Shown here: positions 34,391 through 42,186 of the stretch, piece after piece
Layout of the letters: each line of letters starts with the position of its first letter
Position numbering within the stretch: the first letter of the stretch is position 1
Source of the DNA: Cacconaster sp045114175
GTDB taxonomy: Bacteria > Bacteroidota > Bacteroidia > Bacteroidales > UBA932
DNA length: 64,000 bases
Direction of reading: 5' to 3'
NCBI GenBank assembly: GCA_045114175.1
Contig: JBGUJZ010000004.1
Location: 1 to 64,000 of the forward strand
The notes under the pieces: generated by a model
Databases searched by the model: none
Seen by the model: the letters and a program-made list of their open reading frames with translations, nothing else
Told to the model about the DNA's origin: nothing
Made by a program: the position numbers and the translations under genes

Positions 34391-35932
34391 ATGCAAAAAA
34401 TCATCATTCTCGATTTCGGCTCGCAGACCACGCAGCTTATCGGACGTCGCGTCCGTGAACTGGATACCTTCTGCGAAATCCTTCCCTACAACAAATTCCC
34501 GCAGGATGACCCCGACGTCATTGGCGTCATTCTCAGCGGATCGCCCTTCTCGGTCTATGACCCGGAGGCTTTCAAGATTGACCTCGCGCAGATCCGTGGC
34601 CACTACCCTATCCTTGGCATCTGCTACGGTGCGCAGTTCATGAGCCACACGCTGGGAGGCCGCGTAGAGCCCGCCCCTTCCCGCGAGTACGGCCGCCAGC
34701 ACCTAACTACCTTCGATACGGCCAATCCCCTGTTCCATGGGTTTGATCAAGGTTCACAGGTGTGGATGAGCCACGGCGACACCATCACGGCGTTGCCCGC
34801 CGGCTTCAAGACCATCGCCTCCACCGAAAGTGTCCAAAACGCTGCCTACCAGGCTGAAGGTGAAAAGTTGTGGGGCGTGCAGTTCCACCCGGAAGTTTTC
34901 CACACCGTTCAGGGCACCCTGCTGCTCAAGAACTTTGTGGTTGATATCTGCGGCAGCAAGCAAAGTTGGAGCGCCGCTTCGTTCGTGGATACCACGGTGG
35001 CCGAGCTGAAAGCACAACTTGGCAATGACCGCGTGATCCTGGGCCTCTCCGGCGGCGTGGACAGCAGCGTGGCTGCAACCCTCCTGAACCGGGCCATCGG
35101 CAATCGCCTGACCTGTATCTTCGTGGATCACGGCATGCTCCGCAAGAACGAATTCACGCAGGTGATGGAGGACTACAAGGGTTTGGGTCTCAACGTGATC
35201 GGTGTGGATGCCAGCCAGAAGTTCTTTGCAGATCTCGCCGGCGTTTCCGATCCCGAGCAGAAGCGCAAGATCATTGGTCGCGACTTTATCGAGGTATTTA
35301 ACGCCGAAGCCCACAAGATTACCGATGCCAAGTGGTTGGCACAGGGCACCATCTATCCTGACCGTATCGAATCGCTCAATATCACCGGTAAAGTCATCAA
35401 GAGCCATCACAACGTGGGCGGCCTGCCCAAAGAGATGCACCTGCAGCTTTGCGAACCGCTGAAATGGCTCTTCAAAGACGAGGTGCGTCGCGTAGGCCGT
35501 CAGTTGGGAATGCCCGAGCATCTGATTACGCGCCATCCCTTCCCGGGTCCGGGTCTCGCCGTCCGTATTCTCGGCGACATTACTCCGGAGAAGGTTCGTA
35601 TCCTTCAGGATGCCGATGACATCTACATCCGCGCCATGCGCGAATATGTCTGCGAAGACGGTGAAGTGTTATACAATAAGATTTGGCAAGCCGGTGCGAT
35701 CCTGCTCTCCACGGTCCGCAGCGTCGGCGTGATGGGCGACGAGCGCACCTACGAGCATCCGGTTGCCCTGCGCGCGGTGACCAGCACCGACGCGATGACA
35801 GCCGACTGGGCTCACCTGCCCTACGATTTCATGGCCCGCGTCTCCACGGATATTATCAACCATGTCCGCGGCGTCAACCGCGTCTGTTACGACATCTCCT
35901 CCAAACCACCGGCAACCATCGAGTGGGAATAA
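34391..35932 (+). CDS. guaA: GMP synthase (glutamine-hydrolysing)
   Basis: 513 residues. The class-I glutamine amidotransferase domain has ILGICYGAQFMSHTLGG (catalytic Cys about 78) and GVQFHPE. The ATP-pyrophosphatase domain has LGLSGGVDSSVAATLL (about 219), and the dimerisation domain ends with ISSKPPATIEWE. It converts XMP to GMP. The start MQKIIILDFGSQ is certain by homology. A terminator follows the stop. Confidence 0.97.
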   Translation: MQKIIILDFGSQTTQLIGRRVRELDTFCEILPYNKFPQDDPDVIGVILSGSPFSVYDPEAFKIDLAQIRGHYPILGICYGAQFMSHTLGGRVEPAPSREYGRQHLTTFDTANPLFHGFDQGSQVWMSHGDTITALPAGFKTIASTESVQNAAYQAEGEKLWGVQFHPEVFHTVQGTLLLKNFVVDICGSKQSWSAASFVDTTVAELKAQLGNDRVILGLSGGVDSSVAATLLNRAIGNRLTCIFVDHGMLRKNEFTQVMEDYKGLGLNVIGVDASQKFFADLAGVSDPEQKRKIIGRDFIEVFNAEAHKITDAKWLAQGTIYPDRIESLNITGKVIKSHHNVGGLPKEMHLQLCEPLKWLFKDEVRRVGRQLGMPEHLITRHPFPGPGLAVRILGDITPEKVRILQDADDIYIRAMREYVCEDGEVLYNKIWQAGAILLSTVRSVGVMGDERTYEHPVALRAVTSTDAMTADWAHLPYDFMARVSTDIINHVRGVNRVCYDISSKPPATIEWE

Positions 35933-35935
35933 AAG

Positions 35936-35967
35936 ACAAACGGGCGGCCAAATGGCTGCCCGTTTGT
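35936..35967. terminator. Terminator hairpin between guaA and rpsU
   Basis: ACAAACGGGC-G-GCC pairs with GGC-T-GCCCGTTTGT around AAAT. An A-run precedes on the plus strand (T-run for the minus strand), so it may stop both transcripts. Confidence 0.7.
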
Positions 35968-35994
35968 GATAATATATATGCACTTTACGTGGAA

Positions 35995-36186
35995 TTATTC
36001 CTCCTCGAGTTGCATATGCTGTACATAGATGGCCTTGTTCTTCTGCTCGCGACGCTTCACAGACGGTTTCTCGAACGTCTTGCGGGAGCGGAGCTCGCGG
36101 ACGATGCCGGTCTTCTCGAATTTGCGTTTGAACTTCTTGAGCGCTCTCTCAATGTTCTCGCCTTCTTTAACCTGTACGATGATCAT
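35995..36186 (-). CDS. rpsU: 30S ribosomal protein bS21
   Basis: 63 residues: MIIVQVKEGENIERALKKFKRKFEKTG is diagnostic. bS21 sits near the 3' end of 16S rRNA and in Bacteroidota helps hide the anti-Shine-Dalgarno sequence. The gene carries an unusually strong Shine-Dalgarno, annotated separately, which fits autogenous control. Monocistronic by appearance, with its own promoter and the guaA terminator behind it. Confidence 0.96.
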   Translation of the reverse strand: MIIVQVKEGENIERALKKFKRKFEKTGIVRELRSRKTFEKPSVKRREQKNKAIYVQHMQLEEE

Positions 36187-36194
36187 TATGCAAA

Positions 36195-36202
36195 CACCTC
36201 CT
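36195..36202 (-). promoter_or_regulatory. Strong Shine-Dalgarno of rpsU
   Basis: AGGAGGTG on the minus strand, eight bases before the ATG. It is fully complementary to the anti-SD core, unlike most other starts in this window, which lack any such motif. Confidence 0.85.
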
Positions 36203-36217
36203 TTTTCTTAGGGACGG

Positions 36218-36225
36218 CAAAGGTA
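36218..36225 (-). promoter_or_regulatory. -7 promoter box for rpsU
   Basis: TACCTTTG on the minus strand, 15 bases upstream of the SD sequence. Confidence 0.72.
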
Positions 36226-36248
36226 GGTAAAAAAACGATACGTACAAA

Positions 36249-37928
36249 TTATTTTTCCATCAACTTCTTATACTTAAATCGCTTGGGTTCGGCGTTGCCG
36301 AGCCGCATCTTGCGATTCTCCTCGTATTCGGAGTAACTGCCCTCAAAGTAATAGACCTTCCCCTCTCCTTCAAATGCGAGGATGTGGGTGGCGATACGAT
36401 CCAGGAACCACCGGTCGTGCGAAACGACCACGGCGCAGCCGGCAAAGCTCTCAAGGCCCTCCTCCAGCGCACGGATTGTGTTGACATCCACGTCGTTGGT
36501 AGGCTCGTCGAGCAGCAGGACATTGGCATTTTCCTTGAGCGTCAGCGCCAGGTGCAGGCGGTTGCGCTCACCACCGGAAAGCACGCCGCACTTCTTCTCC
36601 TGGTCGGCGCCTGAGAAGTTGAAACGGGAAATATAGGCCCGGGCATTCATCTCTTTGTTGCCGAGGCGGACATATTCCGAATTCTCCGCGATGGTCTCAA
36701 AGACCGTCAGCTCAGGATCGATCTGTTTGTGCTGCTGGTCCACATAGGCAATCTTGACCGTCTCACCCACCTCAAAGGTGCCCGTGTCGGGCTTCTCGTA
36801 GCCCATGATGAGGCGGAAGAGCGTAGTCTTGCCCGCACCGTTGGGGCCAATCACGCCCACGATACCTGCCGGCGGCAGCGAGAAGTTCAGATCTTCAAAG
36901 AGCAGGCGGTCGCCGAAGGCTTTGCTCACTCCCTTGCACTCGATGACCTTGTTACCGAGGCGCGGACCGTTGGGGATGAAGATTTCGAGCTGCTCCTCTT
37001 TCTGCTTGACATCGGCATTGAGCATCTTCTCGTAAGCGCCCAGACGGGCTTTACCTTTGGCATGACGGGCCTTGGGGGCCATGCGGACCCACTCCAGCTC
37101 GCGCTCCAGCGTCTTGCGGCGCTTGCTCTCCTGCTTCTCCTCCATAGCCAGACGGGCACTCTTCTGTTCGAGCCAGGAAGAATAATTGCCCTTCCAGGGA
37201 ATTCCCTCGCCGCGGTCCAGCTCCAGAATCCAGCCGGCCACGTTATCCAGGAAGTAGCGGTCGTGGGTGACGGCAATCACCGTACCCTTGTATTGCTGCA
37301 GATGCGCCTCCAGCCACTGGATGGACTCGGTATCCAGGTGGTTGGTGGGCTCGTCGAGCAGCAACACATCCGGTTCGCGGAGCAGCAGGCGGCAGAGGGC
37401 CACGCGGCGGCGCTCACCACCACTCAAGGTTGCGACTGAAGCGTCGGGGTCGGGGCACTGCAGCGCATCCATGGCCCGTTCCAGCTTGGAGTCGATATCC
37501 CATCCGCCGGCATGCTCAATGGCGTCGGTCAGTTCACCTTGCCGCTCGATCAGTGCATTCATCTCCTCGTCCGACATGGGTTCGCAGAACTTCATGCCGA
37601 TCTCGTTGTATTCGGCGAGCAGATCCATCACCTCCTGAACGCCCTCCTGCACCACTTCCAACACGGTCTTGGAGGGATCGAGCTGCGGTTCCTGCTCCAG
37701 GTAACCCACGGAATAGCCCGGCGCGAAGACCACCTCACCGCGGGTGGGGGTCTCGATGCCGGCGATGATCTTCATCACCGTAGATTTACCGGCGCCGTTC
37801 AGACCGATGATACCGATCTTGGCACCGTAGAAAAAGGAGAGATAAATATCCTTGAGGATGACTTTGTTGTTGTGCGGCAGGATCTTGCTCACACCGTTCA
37901 TCGAGAAGATGATCTTTTCGTCGGCCAT
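36249..37928 (-). CDS. ettA: Energy-dependent translational throttle protein EttA (ABC-F)
   Basis: 559 residues. Two ABC domains: Walker A GLNGAGKST (about 42) with LSGGERRR, and GPNGAGKTT (about 360) with LSGGERNR; both have LLLDEPTN. The inter-domain linker is rich in Lys/Arg (about 250-320), and the arm insertion lies in the first domain. Length and motifs match EttA rather than Uup or Vga. In E. coli it gates the first peptide bond according to the ATP/ADP ratio. Last gene of the ackA operon. Confidence 0.93.
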   Translation of the reverse strand: MADEKIIFSMNGVSKILPHNNKVILKDIYLSFFYGAKIGIIGLNGAGKSTVMKIIAGIETPTRGEVVFAPGYSVGYLEQEPQLDPSKTVLEVVQEGVQEVMDLLAEYNEIGMKFCEPMSDEEMNALIERQGELTDAIEHAGGWDIDSKLERAMDALQCPDPDASVATLSGGERRRVALCRLLLREPDVLLLDEPTNHLDTESIQWLEAHLQQYKGTVIAVTHDRYFLDNVAGWILELDRGEGIPWKGNYSSWLEQKSARLAMEEKQESKRRKTLERELEWVRMAPKARHAKGKARLGAYEKMLNADVKQKEEQLEIFIPNGPRLGNKVIECKGVSKAFGDRLLFEDLNFSLPPAGIVGVIGPNGAGKTTLFRLIMGYEKPDTGTFEVGETVKIAYVDQQHKQIDPELTVFETIAENSEYVRLGNKEMNARAYISRFNFSGADQEKKCGVLSGGERNRLHLALTLKENANVLLLDEPTNDVDVNTIRALEEGLESFAGCAVVVSHDRWFLDRIATHILAFEGEGKVYYFEGSYSEYEENRKMRLGNAEPKRFKYKKLMEK

Positions 37929-37940
37929 AGTAGCGGTGGT

Positions 37941-38582
37941 TTATTTGATGAAGCCCCGTTGACGGAGGGCGAAGAGAATCAGTTCGGCCGCCCGTTCACG
38001 GCCATCCTCCCCTGCAGCCGAGACACAGAGGTCGTAGCTTGAGGAGTCACCCCACTTCTTGAAAGTGAAGTAATTATAGTAGTCAGCACGACGCTTTTCC
38101 TCCAGGGAAACGTAGCGACGTGCAACGGGAAGGCTAAAGCCGTGGTCCGCGCCCACCCGTGCAGCCCGCTCATCGAGCGGAGCCGTAATAAAGGCGCTCA
38201 ACAGGTTGGGGCAGTCACGCAGGATATAATCGGCACAACGGCCCACGAAAATGCAGGAACCCTTGGCAGCCAGCGAGTGCATCACTTCGCTCTGAAGTGA
38301 GAAAAGGTTGTCGTCCCCCAGTACGGCACGCTGCGAGAGCGATTCGTTGAGCGGACTCATAGCCCGGCTACCGGAAAAGAGCGCCGAAAGGCCGCGTTTG
38401 CGGGGCCGCTCATCGGAAGAGAGAAAGACTTCCGTGGAGAAGCCGCTGGCCTTGGCCATCTCGGCAAGCAGGTTCTTGTCGTACATCGGGATATCCAGAC
38501 GCTCAGAGAGGATGTTGGCCACCCTGAGCCCACCAGCACCGATCTGCCGGCCAATCGTAAGGATAAACGTTTGTTTTTGCAT
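37941..38582 (-). CDS. Cytidylate kinase-like family protein
   Basis: 213 residues. The start TFILTIGRQIGAGGLRVANILSERLDIPMYDKNLL is the P-loop region of the cytidylate kinase-like family (PF13189 type), with Gln-Ile-Gly-Ala-Gly-Gly in place of a canonical GKST loop. IFVGRCADYIL and RRADYYNYFT match the family core. The substrate is unproven and it is not the housekeeping Cmk. Nine bases after the MATE gene. Confidence 0.8.
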   Translation of the reverse strand: MQKQTFILTIGRQIGAGGLRVANILSERLDIPMYDKNLLAEMAKASGFSTEVFLSSDERPRKRGLSALFSGSRAMSPLNESLSQRAVLGDDNLFSLQSEVMHSLAAKGSCIFVGRCADYILRDCPNLLSAFITAPLDERAARVGADHGFSLPVARRYVSLEEKRRADYYNYFTFKKWGDSSSYDLCVSAAGEDGRERAAELILFALRQRGFIK

Positions 38583-38591
38583 AGCTGCGAA

Positions 38592-39959
38592 TTACTTGGG
38601 TTGAACGTCTGTTTCTGCCTCTTTGCGGAACTGCCGCTTGAGGCGAAGCAGCATCATTTCAGAAACGATGAGGGCCGCCAGGTCGGAGGCCGGCATACTG
38701 TACCAGACGCCGTCGGTCCCGAGCCAGCGGGGCAACAGCGCCAAGAACGGCAGGAGAAACAACAGCTGCCGTGTGAGGGATAGGAAGATGGCCTTGCGGG
38801 CCAGTCCCAGGCTCTGGAAGAAGTTGGAAATCACGATCTGACGACCGATGATCAGGAATAGCAGCACATCAATCGTGAAACCGTGGGCCGCCATCGAAAT
38901 CAACTGTTCATCCTGCGTAAAGAGCGATGCGGCAGTTCGCGGGAAGAATACGCCTACGATAAAGCAGACGGAGGTCACCGCACACGAACAAAGCACCGTC
39001 AGGTGGAACACCCGCATCACGCGGTCGTACTGCCGCGCACCGTAGTTGTAGCCCGCAATGGGCTGCATTCCCTGCGTAAATCCCATCACAATCATCAAGA
39101 AGATGAAGACCAACCGGTTGACGATACCATAGGCACCGATAGCCAGGTCTCCCCCATAATGCTTGAACTGGTTGTTGATGAAGATCACCACAAAGCAGGA
39201 GGCCACATTCATCAGGAAGGGCGCCAGTCCAATCGACATGGAGCGTCGGGCAATCCCCCAGTCCACGGAGAAGGTATCGCGGGAGAAGTGCAGCAGTTCA
39301 CGCTTATCGCTGAGAATGCGCAGGATCCAGACCAGCGCGATGCTCTGCGAGAGAATGGTAGCAATGGCCGCACCTTGGATTCCCATCTTGAAAACAAAGA
39401 TGAAGAGCGGGTCCAGCAGCGTATTGATACCTACGGTCAGCAGCGTGGCGGCCATCGCCTTCTGCGGATGGCCGGATACGCGGACAATGGAGTTGAGACC
39501 GAAGTAGAGGTGCGTGATGATATTGCCCAGCAGGATGGGCATCATATAGCTGCGCGCATAGGGCAACGTCTGGTCGCTGGCCCCGAAGAAGCGCAGGATG
39601 GGATTCAGGAAACCGACTGATATGACCGTGAAAACCAGGCCGATGAGCACATTCAAAATGAAAACGTTGCTCAGCACCCGCTTGGCCGTATCGTAGTTCT
39701 TCTGCCCCAGCAGCACGGAGGTAAGGGTGGCCGCGCCCACACCGACCAGCGTACCGAAGGCCGCCGACAGGTTCATCAGCGGAAAGGTGAGCGCCAGGCC
39801 GGAGATGGCCATCGGTCCGCAACCCTGCCCGATAAAAATACTGTCCACCATATTATAAATGGACGAAGCCGCCATCGCAATGATGGCGGGCAACGCGTAT
39901 TTTTTGAGCAGCTTGCCGACCGATTCGGTCCCAAGCTCCAAAGGAATCTTCTCAGCCAC
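38592..39959 (-). CDS. MATE family efflux transporter
   Basis: 455 residues with 12 predicted helices. Typical MATE features are the N-terminal LLKKYALPAIIAMAASSIYNMVDSIFIG and the internal-repeat GINTLLDPLFIFVFKMGIQGAAIAT. A Na+- or H+-coupled exporter of cationic compounds or metabolites; substrate unknown. Three bases after ptb. Confidence 0.92.
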   Translation of the reverse strand: MAEKIPLELGTESVGKLLKKYALPAIIAMAASSIYNMVDSIFIGQGCGPMAISGLALTFPLMNLSAAFGTLVGVGAATLTSVLLGQKNYDTAKRVLSNVFILNVLIGLVFTVISVGFLNPILRFFGASDQTLPYARSYMMPILLGNIITHLYFGLNSIVRVSGHPQKAMAATLLTVGINTLLDPLFIFVFKMGIQGAAIATILSQSIALVWILRILSDKRELLHFSRDTFSVDWGIARRSMSIGLAPFLMNVASCFVVIFINNQFKHYGGDLAIGAYGIVNRLVFIFLMIVMGFTQGMQPIAGYNYGARQYDRVMRVFHLTVLCSCAVTSVCFIVGVFFPRTAASLFTQDEQLISMAAHGFTIDVLLFLIIGRQIVISNFFQSLGLARKAIFLSLTRQLLFLLPFLALLPRWLGTDGVWYSMPASDLAALIVSEMMLLRLKRQFRKEAETDVQPK

Positions 39960-39962
39960 AGG

Positions 39963-40868
39963 CTATTTGGCGGTCATTGCAGCCAGCGCAATGGAGTTGA
40001 GTTTGGTGTCAATGCTGTCGGCACGGCTGGAGAGCACGCACGGAGCAGCGGCACCAGCTACGATAGCGGCGGTGCGGACACCGGGGCAAAGCTGGGTGTT
40101 GACCTTGTAGAAGACGTTGGCAGATTCGATGTTCGGGAAGAGGAGGCAGTCAGCGTCGCCGGCCACTTCGCTCTTGAGCTTCTTGATAGCAACAGCCTCT
40201 TTGGAGAGTGCTACGTCAAGTGCAAGCGGGCCGTCGAGGTAGCAACCGCCAATCTGTCCGCGGTCAGCCATCTTAGCCAGCAGGGCAGCCTCAACGCATG
40301 CAGGCATACCATCGAGCATCTGCTCGGTAGCAGCAACGGCAGCTACCTTCGGTTTCTCGATACCGAGTGCCTTTGCGGTGTTCACCAGGTATTTGATCTC
40401 AGCCTGTTTCTGCTTGAAATCCGGAGCCGGGATCACAGCCATATCGCTGACGATGATGAACTTGGGATAGTTCGGGTTCTGGACAACCGAAACGTGGCTC
40501 AGGACAGCCTTCGGAGGAAGCAGACCGTTCTCTTTGTTGAGAATGCCGCGCATATATTTATCCGTGCTGCAGAGACCCTTCATCAGGATGTCGCCTTCGC
40601 CGTTGCGGACCATCGAGACAGCCTGTGCGATGGACTTGAGTTCGTCCTTGTTGTCAATGATGGTGAAGAGCGCCGGGTCAATGTTTTCAGCCTTGCAGAC
40701 AGCGGCAATCTTGTCGGCATCACCGACGAGCGTAGCCTCTACGATACCCAGCTGGACAGCCTTGCCGGCAGCGGTTACAGTGTGGTCATCAACTGCCCAT
40801 GCAGCAACAAGGCGCTTTTTGCTCTTGGAACGGAGCACATCGAAAAGTTCGTCAAAATTCTTGATCAT
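39963..40868 (-). CDS. Phosphate acyltransferase, Ptb type (phosphate butyryltransferase-like)
   Basis: 301 residues, the size of Ptb rather than long Pta. The pattern SKKRLVAAWAVDDHTVTAAGKAVQ, GDILMKGLCSTDKYMRGIL and the C-terminal DCLLFPNIESANVFYKVNTQL matches the PTA_PTB fold. With ackA upstream it should move acyl groups between CoA and phosphate (acetyl, propionyl or butyryl) for ATP formation. The acyl preference cannot be read from sequence. Confidence 0.88.
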   Translation of the reverse strand: MIKNFDELFDVLRSKSKKRLVAAWAVDDHTVTAAGKAVQLGIVEATLVGDADKIAAVCKAENIDPALFTIIDNKDELKSIAQAVSMVRNGEGDILMKGLCSTDKYMRGILNKENGLLPPKAVLSHVSVVQNPNYPKFIIVSDMAVIPAPDFKQKQAEIKYLVNTAKALGIEKPKVAAVAATEQMLDGMPACVEAALLAKMADRGQIGGCYLDGPLALDVALSKEAVAIKKLKSEVAGDADCLLFPNIESANVFYKVNTQLCPGVRTAAIVAGAAAPCVLSSRADSIDTKLNSIALAAMTAK

Positions 40869-40879
40869 GATGGTTTTAT

Positions 40880-42094
40880 TTATTTGAGTGATTTGACAAT
40901 GTTCATCGTATCGCGGGCGATCACCAACTCTTCATTGGTCGGCATCACGCAGACCTTCACCTTAGAAGTAGGTTTGGAAATCATAGCCTCCGTGCCGTGG
41001 ATGGTCTTGTTGACCTCTTCGTCGAACTCGATGCCGAGGTATTCCAGACCCTGGATAGCAGCGAAACGGGTGGGTGCGGAGTTCTCACCGATACCACCGG
41101 TGAAGGCAATCAGGTCAACACCGCCGAGCGCAGCCGTGTAGGCGCCGATAATCTTCTTGATGTTGTAGCAGAGAACATCCTGTGCGAGGGCGGCGCGGAC
41201 GTTACCAGCCTTGGCAGCCTCTTCGATGTCGCGGCAGTCGGAGGAGACGCCGGAGATGCCGAGCAGACCGCTCTTCTTGTTGAGAATCTTCTCCACATCC
41301 TTGTGGGTGAGATTCTCCTTCTCAGCCACATACGACATGATGGTGGGGTCAACGGTACCGCTGCGGGTGCCCATCGGCACGCCTTCCTGCGGGGTGAAAC
41401 CCATGGAGGTATCGATGCACTTGCCGTCTTTGACAGCGGTGATAGAGCTACCGTTGCCCAGGTGGCAGGTGATGATGCGGGAGTTGTTCAGGTCGATTCC
41501 TGCAAAAGCAGCGGCAGCAGCGGCTACAAACTTATGGCTCGTGCCGTGGAAGCCGTAGCGGCGGACCGCATATTTCTCGTAGTACTCATACGGAATTGCG
41601 TAGGTGTACGCGTAGTCCGGCATCGTCTGGTGGAAGGCGGTGTCGAAGGTAGCCACCTGCGGAACCTGCGGCATCAGCTCTTTGATAGCCTTGATACCCA
41701 GAAGGTTTGCGGGGTTGTGAAGCGGGGCGAGGACGCAGAGTTTTTCAATCTCTTCCTGCGACTTGGGGGTAATCAGCGAACTGCCTTTGAAGTACTCTCC
41801 GCCGTGTGCCACGCGATGGCCGACAGCCTGGATTTCATCGAGGGATTTGAGTACGCCATGCTCCTTGGAAACGAGCAGGTCAAGCACAGCCTTGATGCCC
41901 ACCGTATGGTCGGGAATCGGCATCTCCACCGTGTATTTGTCGTGATCCGGAACACGATGGGTCAGGGCGCCCATCTTTTCGCCGATACGCTCAACGAGAC
42001 CCTTTGCAAGCAGGGAAAAGTTGTCATCGCTCTTCATATCAAGCACCTGGTACTTCAACGAAGAGCTACCGCAATTCAATACTAATACGATCAT
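40880..42094 (-). CDS. ackA: Acetate kinase
   Basis: 404 residues. Signature 1 VLNCGSSSLKYQVLD at the N-terminus and signature 2 YGFHGTSHKFV (about 182) are intact; HLGNGSSITAV and FTGGIGENS complete the active site. Makes ATP from acetyl phosphate; propionate kinase activity is also possible given the nearby methylmalonyl-CoA mutase. First gene of a five-gene operon. Confidence 0.95.
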   Translation of the reverse strand: MIVLVLNCGSSSLKYQVLDMKSDDNFSLLAKGLVERIGEKMGALTHRVPDHDKYTVEMPIPDHTVGIKAVLDLLVSKEHGVLKSLDEIQAVGHRVAHGGEYFKGSSLITPKSQEEIEKLCVLAPLHNPANLLGIKAIKELMPQVPQVATFDTAFHQTMPDYAYTYAIPYEYYEKYAVRRYGFHGTSHKFVAAAAAAFAGIDLNNSRIITCHLGNGSSITAVKDGKCIDTSMGFTPQEGVPMGTRSGTVDPTIMSYVAEKENLTHKDVEKILNKKSGLLGISGVSSDCRDIEEAAKAGNVRAALAQDVLCYNIKKIIGAYTAALGGVDLIAFTGGIGENSAPTRFAAIQGLEYLGIEFDEEVNKTIHGTEAMISKPTSKVKVCVMPTNEELVIARDTMNIVKSLK

Positions 42095-42130
42095 ATAATT
42101 GGATTTTTGTTAAAAATCGATTAAACTGTG

Positions 42131-42138
42131 CAAAGTTA
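42131..42138 (-). promoter_or_regulatory. -7 promoter box for the ackA operon
   Basis: TAACTTTG on the minus strand, 36 bases before the ackA ATG. Confidence 0.68.
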
Positions 42139-42171
42139 ACCATTTTTGGGTGAAAACCTGCACCTTCTTCG

Positions 42172-42179
42172 TATCTTTG
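42172..42179 (+). promoter_or_regulatory. -7 promoter box for comEC-like gene
   Basis: TATCTTTG, seven bases before the ATG at 42187. Confidence 0.72.
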
Positions 42180-42186
42180 AAAAGTT

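Noticed and set aside
33416..34702. A longer recombinase reading starting at 34702
   Set aside because: The extra 117 codons run antisense through the guaA start and upstream of the promoter box at 34359-34366.
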